Source: Lycorma delicatula
Taxonomy: Eukaryota > Arthropoda > Insecta > Hemiptera > Fulgoridae
Length of the DNA: 64,000 nucleotides
Reading direction: 5' to 3'
Assembly (NCBI RefSeq): GCF_047948215.1
Contig: NC_134455.1
Span: 293,648,647-293,712,646, forward strand
Shown piece by piece: positions 24,655 to 36,178 of this stretch. The first letter of the stretch is position 1; each line of letters begins with the position of its first letter. The notes under the pieces are model-generated. The model was not told the origin of the DNA. It saw only the letters and a program-made list of their open reading frames with translations, and made no database searches. Both the position numbers and the translations under genes were made by a program.

Positions 24655-26110
24655 TACATTTGTGGAGAATTCACCACGAAAAGCATTATAGAATCTGCTA
24701 AAAACTGCTTAGAAACATTATTTTGACTGTCCCTTGGGAGACCAAGATAAATCCTGGCCTCCACATGTAGCATGCATCAAGTGCTATGTTAAATTAACCC
24801 AATGATTAAAAGGAAAAAAAAAGCATTTGCCTTTTGGCATACCTATGATTTTTCGAGAGCCTGCTAACCATTATGATAACTGCTATTTTTGCTTAACAAA
24901 TGTTACTGGTTTAAATTCAAACAATAAAAGCAGTAATGTATACCCAAATGTTTGTTCAGCTATGAGACCAGAACTTCATGTGTTGATTTACCAATTCAGA
25001 ATGTTCCAAATTCTTAGAAATTCCTGATTCCCCAGAAGGCTCAACTGATGAATCCTCAGCTTCAATAGATATTAATTACATTCCAGCAGAATCAGATACC
25101 AGAACTGAGCGACCTAATTCGTCACTTGTATTTTTCAAAACAACATGCAGAACTCCTAGGTTCACGCTTTAAAGAATGGAGTTTATTTAACAAGGATACA
25201 AAAATTTCAGTATATAGAAATCAAAACAAAAATTTACTGTAATACTTAGAGATGGTTTAATTTGTTACTGTCATGATGTTAGAGGGCAGGACATGTAATG
25301 TCTGAACTGGACATGGAATATGTTATTCCTGATTGGCGTTTATTTCTAGACTCATCAAAAAGAAGCTTAAGGGGCAGTATTGTATAACTTGAATAAGTTT
25401 TCTTTTATACAAAGAGCACATGCTGTAGTTATGAAAGAAACATATGAAAGTATGTCATAAATTTTAAAAGCTATTAAGTATGATGAACACTCATGCCAAA
25501 TCATTTCTGACTTGAAAGGAATAGGACTTCTTCTCTGTCTCCAGAGTAGCTTTACAAGATATATGTGTTTTGGGATAGTTGGGCTATAGATAAACACTAC
25601 ATAAGACTGGTCAAAAAGTTTACCCCAGGAAAGGAAAATGTTGTCAATTCCCCTTGTCAAAGCAGATTGTATTGTTTTACCACCTCTTCACATAAAACTA
25701 GGCCTGATGAAGAATTTTGTAAAAGCTGAGGTTTTTTCACTGTTTAATAAAGCAAAATTAAAAGAGGGATTATTCATTGGGCCTCAAATAAAAAAATGAA
25801 TTCATGAAAATATATTTGACATTCAAAGATGTCGTTGCTGGTTTTCTTGGAAACAAAAATCTGAAAACCATTATTAGCTTATAAGTGAACTACAAAAATT
25901 TAGGCAAATGTCATTGAAAATTCATTTTTAACATTCTCATTTGGACTTTTTCCCTTTAAACTTGGGTGACATCAGCAACAAACAAGGAGAAAGGTTCCAC
26001 AAAAATATATTGCAAATGGAACAATGTTATTCAAGGTAGATGGGATGAATCTATGATGAGTGACTACTGCTGGTTGATAAAGAGAGAAGACCTTTTATGT
26101 TAAGTGAACA
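24655..26110 (+). pseudogene. Family A repetitive-element protein, copy 1 (degenerate)
   Basis: This is a decayed coding sequence of a multi-copy arthropod protein type whose class I cannot name. In order: SWPPHVACIKCYVKLTQ (a zinc-ribbon-like C-x2-C), then PFGIPMIFREPANHYDNCYF with CLTNVTG near 24830, then YPNVCSAMRPELHV. After these come DLIRHLYFSKQHAELLGSRF, LYNLNKF, HAVVMKETYESMS and KAIKYDEHS-QIISDLK. Near the end it reads SLGLK and GQQQGERF-like pieces. It aligns block for block with copy 2 at 45927-47105 (DLNLSKNQAELLRSKLQGW, LEKINYKKH-NICDDLKV). Numerous stops and frameshifts. A transposase or another mobile-element protein is likely from copy number, but that is inference. Confidence 0.65.
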
Positions 26111-27190
26111 CAAAAGGAAAATAAGAAAATAGAAATTGAAAAAAGAAATTAAAACCTAAATGTCTACAAAATAAAGGCATGAATTTTAATTGTAATTATT
26201 TTTGTATTCTATTTAAGAAATTTCTCAATATTTTAAAGGGTCATAACTAAAAGTCTTAAGGTAATGAAGAAAACCCGATTTCATTTTAAGATTCAGCATA
26301 AAAAATACATTCTATTTCACTTACTTTTATCTCGGTTCCAAATTATTATTTTTTTGATCTGTGTAATTAGTGCAACTTTGTCTTATGCAACTGGAGAACC
26401 AAAACATCATAAAGGCAGTATACTTGCAATAACTGGATTTTAGCAGCTGAAAAAAACTGTTGATTTGGTTCACCTCAATCCTAGAAATTTAGTACACAAC
26501 CCTCCCCAAAAAGTTTCTTTTGATAGTATTCAAGACAAATACACATGATTTGCGATGAATTCCCAGTAAGCGATGCTGTGAATTCTGCAGGGTACATATA
26601 GATTTCAAAAAGATATATTTGTATCTTTTTTGAAACCACTGAACTGATAATGATAACTCATGTACATCAAGTGCTACCATAGGGACCATTATGAAGTTAA
26701 AATCCAAAGCAATTCCACAACCTCATGCTCTCTGGAATTGGTGCCCTGCAATTTTCACTTCTTACCTAATCTAAATTGAGACCTAAAGACATTTATTTCA
26801 CCAGCATGGTTGAAGTGAAGGATGCAATGAGGTCGTGGATCAAGAAAAGACAGCTGGAATGAGAATACTGGTTCACTTTTGGGGAAAATATTTTGCTAGC
26901 TGAAGATAGTGACTATGCTCAAAAGTAAAAGTAAGCTCTTGAAGTCAATAAAATATAGTTTCATATCATTTCTTTCATATGAATATTTCTTTTCGTTGCA
27001 GAGTTGTGAATGTACCTTATTTTACAGCTGTTCCTTATACATGACAGGTTACACACTCCTGAGCACTTTTCGCTATTTTATATTTTGTCGCAGTTCCATT
27101 TCACATGTTTCTTTTTCTTTTCAGAATACAGTGAAATGTAAACTTCAAGTATTTGCTTTTTTAAAATAATAATATGAAGTATAAAACTTA
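26111..27190. other. Intron sequence, no firm gene
   Basis: No confident feature. Near 26805 the phrase FTSMVEVKDAMRSWIKKR (plus strand) resembles the C-terminal part of a mariner transposase, but it is too short to call. Confidence 0.35.
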
Positions 27191-27233
27191 GTAGCCATTA
27201 TGGAAAAGTAGCCATTATGGAAAAGTAGCCATT
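27191..27233. repeat. Short tandem repeat, 2.5 x 17 bp
   Basis: Unit gtagccattatggaaaa occurs at 27191 and 27208, with a partial third copy at 27225. Confidence 0.95.
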
Positions 27234-27352
27234 GGTCTGAATACTTAACGTGGAATACTTGAAAGTTCTAATAATGTTTTTTAATTGTTTTATTTGTAAA
27301 TGAAAATGGAAAACTCAAAAAATACAAGAAAAGAACAAACTTCTTGCTCAAG

Positions 27353-27500
27353 AAATGGATCTAAAACATTTTCTACTTTAATTGGACCAAATGAAAGGAA
27401 TAACAAACATCCACCAAGTTTAAAACTATGTTTGGAATTTTCTCAAGCTCAAAATCAAAAGAATAAAGCCATTTTACTAAATAATATAAATAAACAGATT
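27353..27500 (+). CDS. Exon of the Cys-Gly-Cys repeat protein gene
   Basis: The strong donor cagatt|gtaagt at 27501 closes an open frame in phase 0 that joins exactly to the phase-0 exon at 29295. The upstream edge is uncertain. The best acceptor is cttcttgctcaag at 27352, which makes the exon begin at the third base of a codon. That cannot join directly to the phase-0 donor at 9580, so one more exon is expected between them. The frame also stays open up to an ATG at 27300, which could instead be the start of a shorter isoform. The peptide is polar and Asn/Lys-rich (FSTLIGPNERNNKHPPSLKL). Confidence 0.55.
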
Positions 27501-29294
27501 GTAAGTTAAATTTCTTTCTGTTAGAAATAATACATTAACTTATAAATAAAACAACTGATTATACTTATAGTATTATTTATTGAAACATTGATTATTTTAC
27601 ATATTTTACTTTATTGCTATGAAATAAGAATGCACATTACACAAATTAATTCTGTGGATTATGCTCATAAAAACAACTGTATAAAACTAACTAGAATCAA
27701 ACCCAAGAAGTTGGATAATTTTTTCTGTATTCTGACTACCTTAAAATAACTAACCACTCAGTTTAAATATCTCCACCATCTTTATTTTGTAATACTCTTA
27801 CAAATGACCTACTATAGTTTTAATTTAAATTTGTTCCAATTAGAAAAATAATTATTTCCAAAAAACACATACTGTATAAAAATACAATTTAAATTAAAGT
27901 AATTATTCAACAATTGTAGTCTCAGAAACTGACATTTTATACTTGTTATTTTCTATTATGAGGTCAGGTTTTACACAAAAGTCACTTCAGCCGTTAGACT
28001 TATTTTGTAACCAGTACACAGGAAACAGATTCCAGCATGGTGAACCCAGTAGAGTTAACCCTGTACATGTATAAGATAAGATAAAAACCTGTTAACTGTA
28101 TAAGATAAGAAAAAGAGGTGCATAATGAAAAAGACAAATTACCTATCAGATAGATTTACACCTGCCAGTTTCCAAGGTACTTTTCCCTGAGGGTACCCAG
28201 GTGTTGAAATCATCTATAAAAAGATACACCCAAAAATGAATTCTGATGTTTGTAAAACTAAGCGGTAGGCATCTAACTAGTAATACATTGTTTCTTGATA
28301 ACTTTGCAAGCATTGCTTGAAATGAATCCAGTTAGCTTCATGTTACCTTAGAATAAATTAATAATGTACAATGTATAACTTAATTTTTACATGCATACAT
28401 GGGAAAGCTCTCACTGATTTGCTTATGATTAATTCTCATATTTATGGGTAACTAACAGTTGAAATTTAGTACTGATATTCTCCTTCGGGTATGTATTTTT
28501 AAAAAGTAAGGAAATATTATTTTGATAAACAGCCTCTAAAGAATTAAATTAAATAGAAGTTGAAAAGTCATGTTGGAAACTGAAACCTGGCATGGACATT
28601 CCCCTAAGGTAATAAAATAAGTGAGAAGGAAATTTTTCCTCCCTCACTCTCTACTGTTTGTAAAAATAGGGCCTAATGTTCTATTGGTTAAGGTGTAAAG
28701 GAGGAAGTTTGAAATTTAACGCAGATAATTCCAAAATTCTATAAAACAAATTGAGACTTTGTTTTGTAGCTCAAGAGAAAATTGTTAGTTTTTACTCATG
28801 GGAAAACCTGACAGGTATTTATTTATCAGCTTTAAATACATACAAGAAACACATGTAGGCACTAAACACAATACAAATCTTTGTAAATCATCTCATAGAA
28901 ACAATGCACATACATAAGACAGAATGGAAATTTTATATATACTAACACGTAAACAAAAATCTCAAAACAGTGTTAAATCTATAAACTCAGATTTGACAAA
29001 AACATTTTAAATGAACAAACCAAATATACTACGTTATTCAGTTACATACTTAGTGATTTCCTAACTTTTATAAGATGAACAGCACTGACAATTGTGTTAT
29101 CAATAACTTTACTGAAGAAGAAGCTGCATAACTAATTCTGAATACTCCTCTTAAAGAAAGGTTTCCATGCAAAATTTGAAAACAAATTGTTGAGAATTTT
29201 AACATATCTCAATTGTCTTGAGATATGTGTTATAAATAACACAAAGATACAAAATCATTAATGGCAAATAAATTAAAAATACTTTTTTCTATAG
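27501..29294 (+). other. Intron of the Cys-Gly-Cys repeat gene
   Basis: Runs from gtaagt at 27501 to ctatag at 29294. AT-rich, with no repeat or coding feature recognised. Confidence 0.5.
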
Positions 29295-29459
29295 GATGAA
29301 AGCAGGGACATACAGCCTGAAGCTTTAGCTGCAATGGTTGAGATTCAAGTAAAGAAGAAACATAAGCTTACACCTTATGAAACTCAGAACATGTTATTTT
29401 CAGATCAGTTAATTGATAATCAGTATGTAAGAATAGCACCTGTAATTAAATCATATCAA
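29295..29459 (+). CDS. Exon of the Cys-Gly-Cys repeat protein gene
   Basis: The exon is bounded by cttttttctatag and caa|gtaagt, both near-consensus. It is 165 bp, exactly 55 codons in phase 0, linking the exons at 27353 and 36071. The encoded peptide (DESRDIQPEALAAMVEIQVK, then KKHKLTPYETQNMLF and an SDQLIDNQYVRIAPVIKSYQ tail) looks like a folded, well-mixed domain segment. It has helical spacing of hydrophobics and is not low-complexity. It is the best part of this gene for a homology search. Confidence 0.75.
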
Positions 29460-30519
29460 GTAAGTATGTTTAGCCTAATTTATGTGTATTCCTTAATTCA
29501 GGCCTAATCTACATAATTCAAGTTTTTCATAAGTAAAATATTGTAAGAGAATCTCATAAGCTTCATATTCATGTACATTTTAATATTAAGTTTAGCTAAT
29601 TGAATTAGTTTTGAATATATTTCATCACTACTATTTTATTTTTTTAATAACAAACTGCAAGTACTATTCCAATTAACTGTTACTATTGCAGATGAGAAAC
29701 AAATAGTAGTGTGTGTAAAACATCAAATCTGATTTATTTTTTAGCCTCTTCCATCTGGAAATCAAAGACATCATTTCACCATTTAAGTCAAAGCATTATC
29801 ATTATTGTTATGAAATGTTTCCAACTGCATATTTGCAAGATTTGATTCAAATTTGCTCAGAATTCATATTTAATATGGTATTCATGTATATATATTTCAG
29901 TGAAATATAATATCTTCTTGGGATTCCATCAAAAAGTTTGAAAAGGTTTTCAAAATGTCAGATCACTGTTTTGGTTCCTGTATATGTAAATCACTTGATC
30001 AATATTCAGTAAATTAAAATTTATAAAAGTGCAATATTTGCTAAAACCTGCCTCTTATTCTTAAAAAGAAACATTACTTTTATGAAATCAGATGAACAGA
30101 GGTAATTTCATTTCACCTTAGTACACTACCAAAGAGTAGAAAAAAGGGCCTTATGCTTCCAGTGATATTTTTAATATATTACTCAACCATTTAAAGAAAC
30201 TTTTCACAAATTCGTATAAAATAAATACTGTAAAAATAAAATTACTCTATCCATGAGATCTCAAATAACATTAAATAAAATATAATTTTAAAAAACTTCA
30301 ATTATTTTAAAATAATTATTATAATTATTATTCAATAATTTTTAATAATGCCTTTTGAATGTTATTTATTTGGTATCTTTAGATATTTAATCCTCTCTAA
30401 AAGTATTAGAGAATCTAAAAAATGTCATTTAGGTCTTAGATTTCATGAAGGGAAAATCGTGAAATCACCTCCTTGCAATATAGGGGGCAACAATTGTATA
30501 TATTAAACTTGGTTGTTAT
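29460..30519 (+). other. Intron sequence
   Basis: AT-rich. No coding, repeat or RNA feature recognised. Confidence 0.45.
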
Positions 30520-33510
30520 ATATAAGCGGCTAACGAGGGACTGAACAGCTCCTGGAATAAGAGCTTCACCCCTACAAATGCCAACAGCCCTTTAGGAGGG
30601 TAGATGAGTGGTAGAGGTTTGGGGTACTATATTACACTAGGGGTGAGAAATCGCCCCTAAGATGAAAGAAACTTCCATAGAAAGTCAATGGCATAATGAT
30701 AAGAAAGCAACAGAATACCACTATGTTACGTTTCCTAGTCAGGCACCGTGGTGTTGTCTTCTTTTGTTAAATATTCCAGAGGTAAAGTGACTTGCCATTT
30801 GGATCACTGGGAGAAGCAGCAGAAGGAGTGTCATAGAAAAGACAAAGCAGTGAGAATGTGTGCATGGAATGTAAGAACATTATTGTCATCATTTAAGTTG
30901 GAAAACTTGAAGAGAGAAATAAAAATAAAGTGGACATAGTAGAGGTAAGCGACACTAGATGGGAGGGAAGAACCCACCAGGTTGGTCTAGTGATGAACAC
31001 GTCTTTGCAAATCAGCTGATTTTGAAGTCGAGAGTTCCAACATTCAAATCCTAGTAAAGGGAGTTACCATTATACAGATTTGAATACTAGATCATGGATA
31101 CCAGTGTTCTTTGGTCTCAGGAACGGTCGACCTGAAATTGTACAAGACTACACTTCATTTACATTCATACATATCTGAAGTAATACCTGATGGTGATTCC
31201 TGGAGGCTAAACAGGAAAAAAAAGATGGGAGGGAAGCGGAGAGTAGAGAAATGGTGAAGTCACCTTATGTTATTCAGGAATTGAAAGAGAAAAAGTAGAG
31301 TAGGAATAGCTGTAAAAAATAGTGTAGTGTAAAAAAAGTAATTTATCTGGATGATAGAGTAATGAATTTAAGGATTGGAATGCTGCCCAAAGATCCAGTA
31401 ATAGTTCAGGTGTACATGTCATGTTGGAGTATAAGAATGTAGATTCTGAAAAGATGTACAATAACATTGAGGAGTTATTAAAAAATGTACAATAATTATG
31501 CACGACTGGAACACAGTGGTGGGAGAAGGTAAAGATGGAAAATCAGTGGGAAAGTTTGTATTGAAAACATAAAATTGAAGAAGAGATGGCTGGTTGAATT
31601 TTGTCAAGAGAAGGATTTGTTCACTACAAATATGTTTTCTAAGAAACGAAGAAGTTATACTTTGACAAGACTAGCAGATGAATCTTGCTTTCAGTTAGAT
31701 CATCTTTTGGTTGAGAATAGACACAGAATGCTATTTAGAAGGTAAATGGGCTTCCAGGAGCAGACATAGGAAGTGATCACATTCTGCTAATGATGGAAAT
31801 GAAATTAAGATTTAAAAGAATTCAAACTGTAACGAACGTGAAGAAATAGAATAAAAAGAACTCAAATTGCAATGAAGGTATAAACCAATGGAATATAGAG
31901 GGCATAGGATGAGCAAAAGTGGGTGAAATGCTGAAAAAGGCAATTGCTCAAGGTAAAAGGGAAATGTGATCAAGGATAAAATCATCTATGAGGAAAGCTG
32001 CAGAGAAAGGAATCAGTTTGTATGAAAGCACCTGGGCAAAGAAACCTTGGGTACCCCAAGAAATGGAAGAAAGAAGAAAATATAAAAATAAAGAAGGAGA
32101 ATACAACAAAGTAATCTATCAAAAATTGAATAATGAATTAAAGAGAGAGACATACATGATGCATAAGAAGATAAAAAACACCACATGGGATAGAAGAAAT
32201 CCTACTTATAAAATGAAGGAAATTGAAAAGAAAGGTGGTAAAAGCATTTATAAAGATGAGACAAAAATATGATGGGAAGAGTATATAGAAAACCTGTATG
32301 TAAAAAGAAGGAAACAGGAAGCTGTGATGGAAGAAGAAATTATGGAAGAGGAGAAAGGCCCATCAATTTTGAAACCTGAAATTGTACAAGCTGGGAACAA
32401 GAGAAGTTTAAGGATTGATCAGAATGATTGGAGAGATGATTTTAAAGAGGAAGAAGATTGAGCTTGTGTTTCATAATAATAGAAAAGGCATTTGAAACAG
32501 TACAGTGGGAAAAGTTATTTGAGATTTTGAAAAAAAAGTGTTAATTGGAAGGATAGGAGACTAATCAGAGAATTGTGTATGAAGCAAAAAGCAACTGTGA
32601 AAATAAATAAAAATTTGTTAGATTGGATAGAATTAGGTAGAGGAGCGAGGCAAAGCTACTGTTTGTCACCAACACTGTTCGCCCTTTATGTCAAGGAAGT
32701 ATTGAAAGAAATATTAGATGGCCAAAAAAGAGTAAGCATAGGTGGAAGAAATATAAATTGTGTCAATTTGCTGACAATCTGCTGATTGTAGCTAAAGACA
32801 TTCATATATTACAAGTAATGGTAAAAGCATTGAAAGTAGAGATGAAGGAATGTGGGATGAAAAAAAAGTTATGAAGGTGAATGAGAGGGAATATTGGATG
32901 TTGTAACAGCAGAAGGAAAAATTGAATGAGTAAAAAAATACAGTTATCTCAGGATAGTACTACCTGAAGACTCCAGGAGTAAAGAAGAGATTAAGACGAG
33001 GATTGCAATGGCAAAAGAAGTGCTTTTTTTAGAAAGAAAAATCTACTCTGCAGCAATATGGATCTAAACCTGAAGAAGAAATGCTATGTTTGGAGTATAC
33101 TGTTGTAGTGAAACATGGACACAGGGCAGAAAGAAAAAAATAGGATTGAGATGTGAATAACTTTAGAGATGAAGGTCTGCAGTAGGTTGAACAAGATAAA
33201 ATGGGTGGACAGAGTAAGTAATGTAGAAGTATTAAGAAGAATAAACAAAGATAGAACAATATTGGCTATCAAAAGGAGGAAAGGAGACTAGATCAAGCAA
33301 ATAATTAGGAGAAAAGGAATAATAAATACACTTGAAGGCTCTGTTGAAAGTGAAAATGAAGAACAAGGTAGAGGCTGGGTAGTGAACATTATGAAGAGAT
33401 GAAAAGAAAAGCATGGAACAAAAACAGATAGAAACAATAATGGTGCCAGGGACCTGCCAACAAGCAGAATACTACATGATGATAGTAACATATTTAATTT
33501 ACTAATGTAA
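30520..33510 (+). mobile_element. RTE-like LINE, near full length but decayed
   Basis: The 5' part (ggactgaacagctcctgg, near 30540) leads into an endonuclease domain starting MCAWNVRTLL at 30856. It continues with DWNTVVGEGKDGKSVGKF near 31503 (the GDWNA box). The linker at 31988-32272 is lysine-rich. The RT domain shows RRLIRELCMKQKATVKI and GRGARQSYCLSPTLFALYVK near 32640, the GVRQGCPLSP box, then GGRNINCVN and a mutated FADD box near 32770. The 3' end is an A/G-rich stretch with atgatgatagtaaca. Frames break repeatedly, so it is inactive. The endonuclease-to-RT order and the WNVRTL start match RTE-type endonuclease-reverse transcriptases of insects. It lies in the intron between 29459 and 36071 and is interrupted by a SINE at 30971. 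Confidence 0.8.
30971..31222 (+). repeat. tRNA-derived SINE (family S1), copy 2, with target-site duplication
   Basis: The A box is tggtctagtga near 30983 and the B box attcaaatcc at 31042-31051, spaced as in a tRNA. The body matches copies 1 and 3, and the 3' end is ctaaacaggaaaaaaa. A perfect 14-bp duplication (agatgggagggaag) flanks it at 30957-30970 and 31223-31236, proving insertion by target-primed retroposition into the RTE LINE. Confidence 0.95.
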
Positions 33511-34590
33511 TGTTTCATGTATTTATTATTTTTAGGTATTTTATACACACATTAAAACCTTAAAATTTCTAATTTTAAAATTTATGTTGTAAATTGTAAA
33601 AAATTTTGGTTTTCAAATTTCAATGGAAATATCCATTTTAACCATCCCTGTATCCATTTTGACTAGTTTTGCTGTGACATCTGTATGTATGTATGTATCT
33701 CACATAACTCAAAAACGATTAACCGTAGAATGTTGAAATATTGGATTTAGGACTGTTGTAACATATAGTTGTGCACCTCCCCTTTTGATTACAATTGACT
33801 GAACCAAAAGTGTCCAAAAAAAATCAAAAAATTTAAATTTTGGGCTTTTTCTTACCTGTAGTAATAAGCCCTCATTGTGAGATTTTCAACAATATATCAG
33901 AAGTGATACTTATTTTCATTGGTTACAGAGTTATAGCTCAACAAAATTTCAATTAATGAAATATTTGGATCTTACAATGGGAAGGCACATCGGTTAGAAT
34001 CGGACTTCATTACTGTTTTTTAACTTTTAATTTAAATATATTGATTTATTAATAATTAATTATTAACTTCCAATTATAAAAAAATACAGTAATTAATAAT
34101 AAAAAAAAGAAAAAAGAATAATAAAAAATAAATATTAATTTAATAGGTGTAAAGGAAGTCATGTGGTGTCAGATTTTTTTAAATTTGTAATTTATTTGGT
34201 GATTCATAAAATAATACACAATTTTGGGGCAGTTTCTGATCCATCGAGTAGCATACCTAACTATTAATGTACATTTTAACTATTATTATATACACAATAA
34301 AATATTTGTTTGATAAGCCTTGCAAGGGTAGTTACACAAGTTTTTTAGTTGTGTATTCCTCAGTCGAAAAGAATAATTGTCCTTAGTTTTACTAAAATTT
34401 GATTAACAATGTTGATTGATTCAGCTGTTTTTACTGTTTTTACTGTGAGAGGGCAGCTGCTGCCTTTCCCCTTCTAAAGAATAGATGACTAGTCTTCATC
34501 TAGAATTTTTTGTATTGTTTATGTTATAATATTATACCATATTTTTTCTTATTCTCTGTAAGTAGAAGAATGGGTAAATATAGTTACAAA
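33511..34590. repeat. Dispersed-repeat-like intron sequence
   Basis: At about 33660-33960 there is a tgtatgtatgtatc run followed by cataactcaaaaacgattaa and gcacctccccttttgattac. This style of text (short tetranucleotide run, then an aactcaaaaacgatt phrase) is common in dispersed insect repeats. A second stretch of similar type is near 63790. The rest, 34000-34590, is AT-rich with nothing recognised. Confidence 0.4.
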
Positions 34591-34599
34591 TGTTGAATG

Positions 34600-35330
34600 A
34601 GATAACCCTCCATTTGTAACAATAGAAAATTCCTTTTTTCTGTCAGTCATTTGAGAGGTGACTTAGAAATGTTTCTTAGTACAATGCAAAGAAAATTATT
34701 TTAGTTTTGATAACAAATATTACACCCAGGAAAATACACTACCGATGGGTTTTCCTTTGTCATCCATACTGTCTGAGGTTTATTTACAGAAGTTTAAAGA
34801 TAAGATAGTTTACAGGAAAACACATGCTCATGATATTTTAATGTGGACTAGATACGTTGATATTTTTGTAGTCTATAATCCGGTGATTAATGACGAACGT
34901 TTAATAATCTTGAATAATTTAAACTCATACTGTAATGATTTGAAATTTATGTTTGAAATTGAAAACAATAGAAAAATAAATTATTTTATAGTAAGAAGTT
35001 TAAACCTGCATACCAAACGAATAACCACATAATAAAACATCTAATAAGTAATAAACTTAATAATACTTATGATGTATACAATTTGAGTGGTATTTATAAA
35101 ATTGAATGTAGTGATTGTGACCATATTTAGATTAGTAAGACCACTAGATCCTTTAAAGCCAGATTCATGGAACATTTTAGGAGTTATAAAAAAGGTAAAC
35201 TGGGTTTTTCGAATGTATCACATCATTTGATTAAAAATAAGCACAAAATATATCAGATATTTAGACAAACTTAAAAAATATTAGAAATTAAAAAGTCCAA
35301 TATAGATAGGAATAATAAGAGTTGACATTT
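34600..35330 (+). pseudogene. Penelope-like element relic (RT end plus GIY-YIG)
   Basis: The plus strand reads LPMGFPLSSILSEVYLQKFK at 34740, the MGSPLSPLLAEI-type motif of Penelope-like RTs. It is followed by WTRYVDIFVVYN at 34845, equivalent to the RYVDD catalytic box but with the second Asp changed to Ile, and by FMFEIENNRKINYF. After a frame change comes YNLSGIYKIECSDCDHI near 35080 and SKTTRSFKARFMEHFRSYKK near 35130. This is a GIY-YIG endonuclease, with the YIG part read as a stop-interrupted YIS, and the Arg and Glu-His-equivalent segments. The N-terminal half of the RT is absent. Located in the last intron of the plus-strand gene. Confidence 0.8.
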
Positions 35331-36070
35331 TATAATTTTACTTTACTCAAGTTTTTTTTAATTTTTATAATTTTTAAACAATTGTTTATATTTTACATCT
35401 TGTTTTGCTTATCGTTTTAAAATTTTTAATTTAAATGAAAGTTTTTAAATTTTTGTGTAAGCTTTTAAAGTAAAATAAAATAAATGTAAATTTAATTTCA
35501 AAGTTCTTAAAAAATTTAATTAGTTTAAAAAAAACTTTAACATAAAATACAAATGAACAAGTGATATAATAATGTTATGTGTTCTGAGTTTATGATGTTT
35601 TTTGAAATACATATATAAATATAATGCAGCTGATGATGCAAATTAAGTTCAGTCATCCTGTTTCAGTTATTCTGTACTTAAGTTGATCTATTAAATATAA
35701 ATTAATTTGTATTGGTACAGAGAAGTGTGGTTATTAAAAGAATTGATTTTAAAATACGTATATATATAAAATTGAGATAAATTAAAAGATGAAATAAAAA
35801 TTCTTTTTAAGTTCAAATTGCAGAACCATCATAAAAATGTAGTTTCTATGTAAATACCTTGATTAGAAAACTCAATTCTTAACAAAATCAATTAATTTGT
35901 TCTTAAGACTATGAGGTACACTTTAATTTAAAATATAAACAAATTTCTCATTCTTAATGCATCTTAAAAAATGGATGAATGGAATTTGGAATTTGTTATT
36001 ATTTTTTTAACTAAATATTTTTAATTATTTTGCATATGTTTTTAACTATACATTTTTAATTATTTTGAAG
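35331..36070 (+). other. Intron sequence
   Basis: AT-rich, with no feature recognised, up to the acceptor attattttgaag at 36070. Confidence 0.45.
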
Positions 36071-36178
36071 CATCAAACAGTCCCCATATCACCAGTAAGT
36101 CCAGCAACTACAAATGCTTCAGAGGATGCTGCTATGATGGATTCTCCAAATGTTATTCAAATTCCCAAAAGATATTAA
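36071..36178 (+). CDS. Terminal exon of the Cys-Gly-Cys repeat protein gene
   Basis: The acceptor ttattttgaag at 36070 opens a phase-0 frame of 35 codons ending in TAA at 36176-36178, joining the phase-0 donor at 29459. It encodes HQTVPISPVSPATTNASEDA and AMMDSPNVIQIPKRY. Three Ser-Pro pairs suggest possible proline-directed phosphorylation (inference). A possible poly(A) signal, AATAAA, occurs about 30-35 bp downstream (ccaataaacag, near 36210). Confidence 0.7.
   Translation, partial: HQTVPISPVSPATTNASEDAAMMDSPNVIQIPKRY

Noticed and set aside
26489..26707. 72-codon minus-strand frame and a mariner-like phrase nearby
   Set aside because: Too short and without catalytic motifs or terminal repeats.
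31270..33548. Several minus-strand frames across the RTE-like LINE
   Set aside because: They are antisense to clear plus-strand endonuclease and RT motifs.
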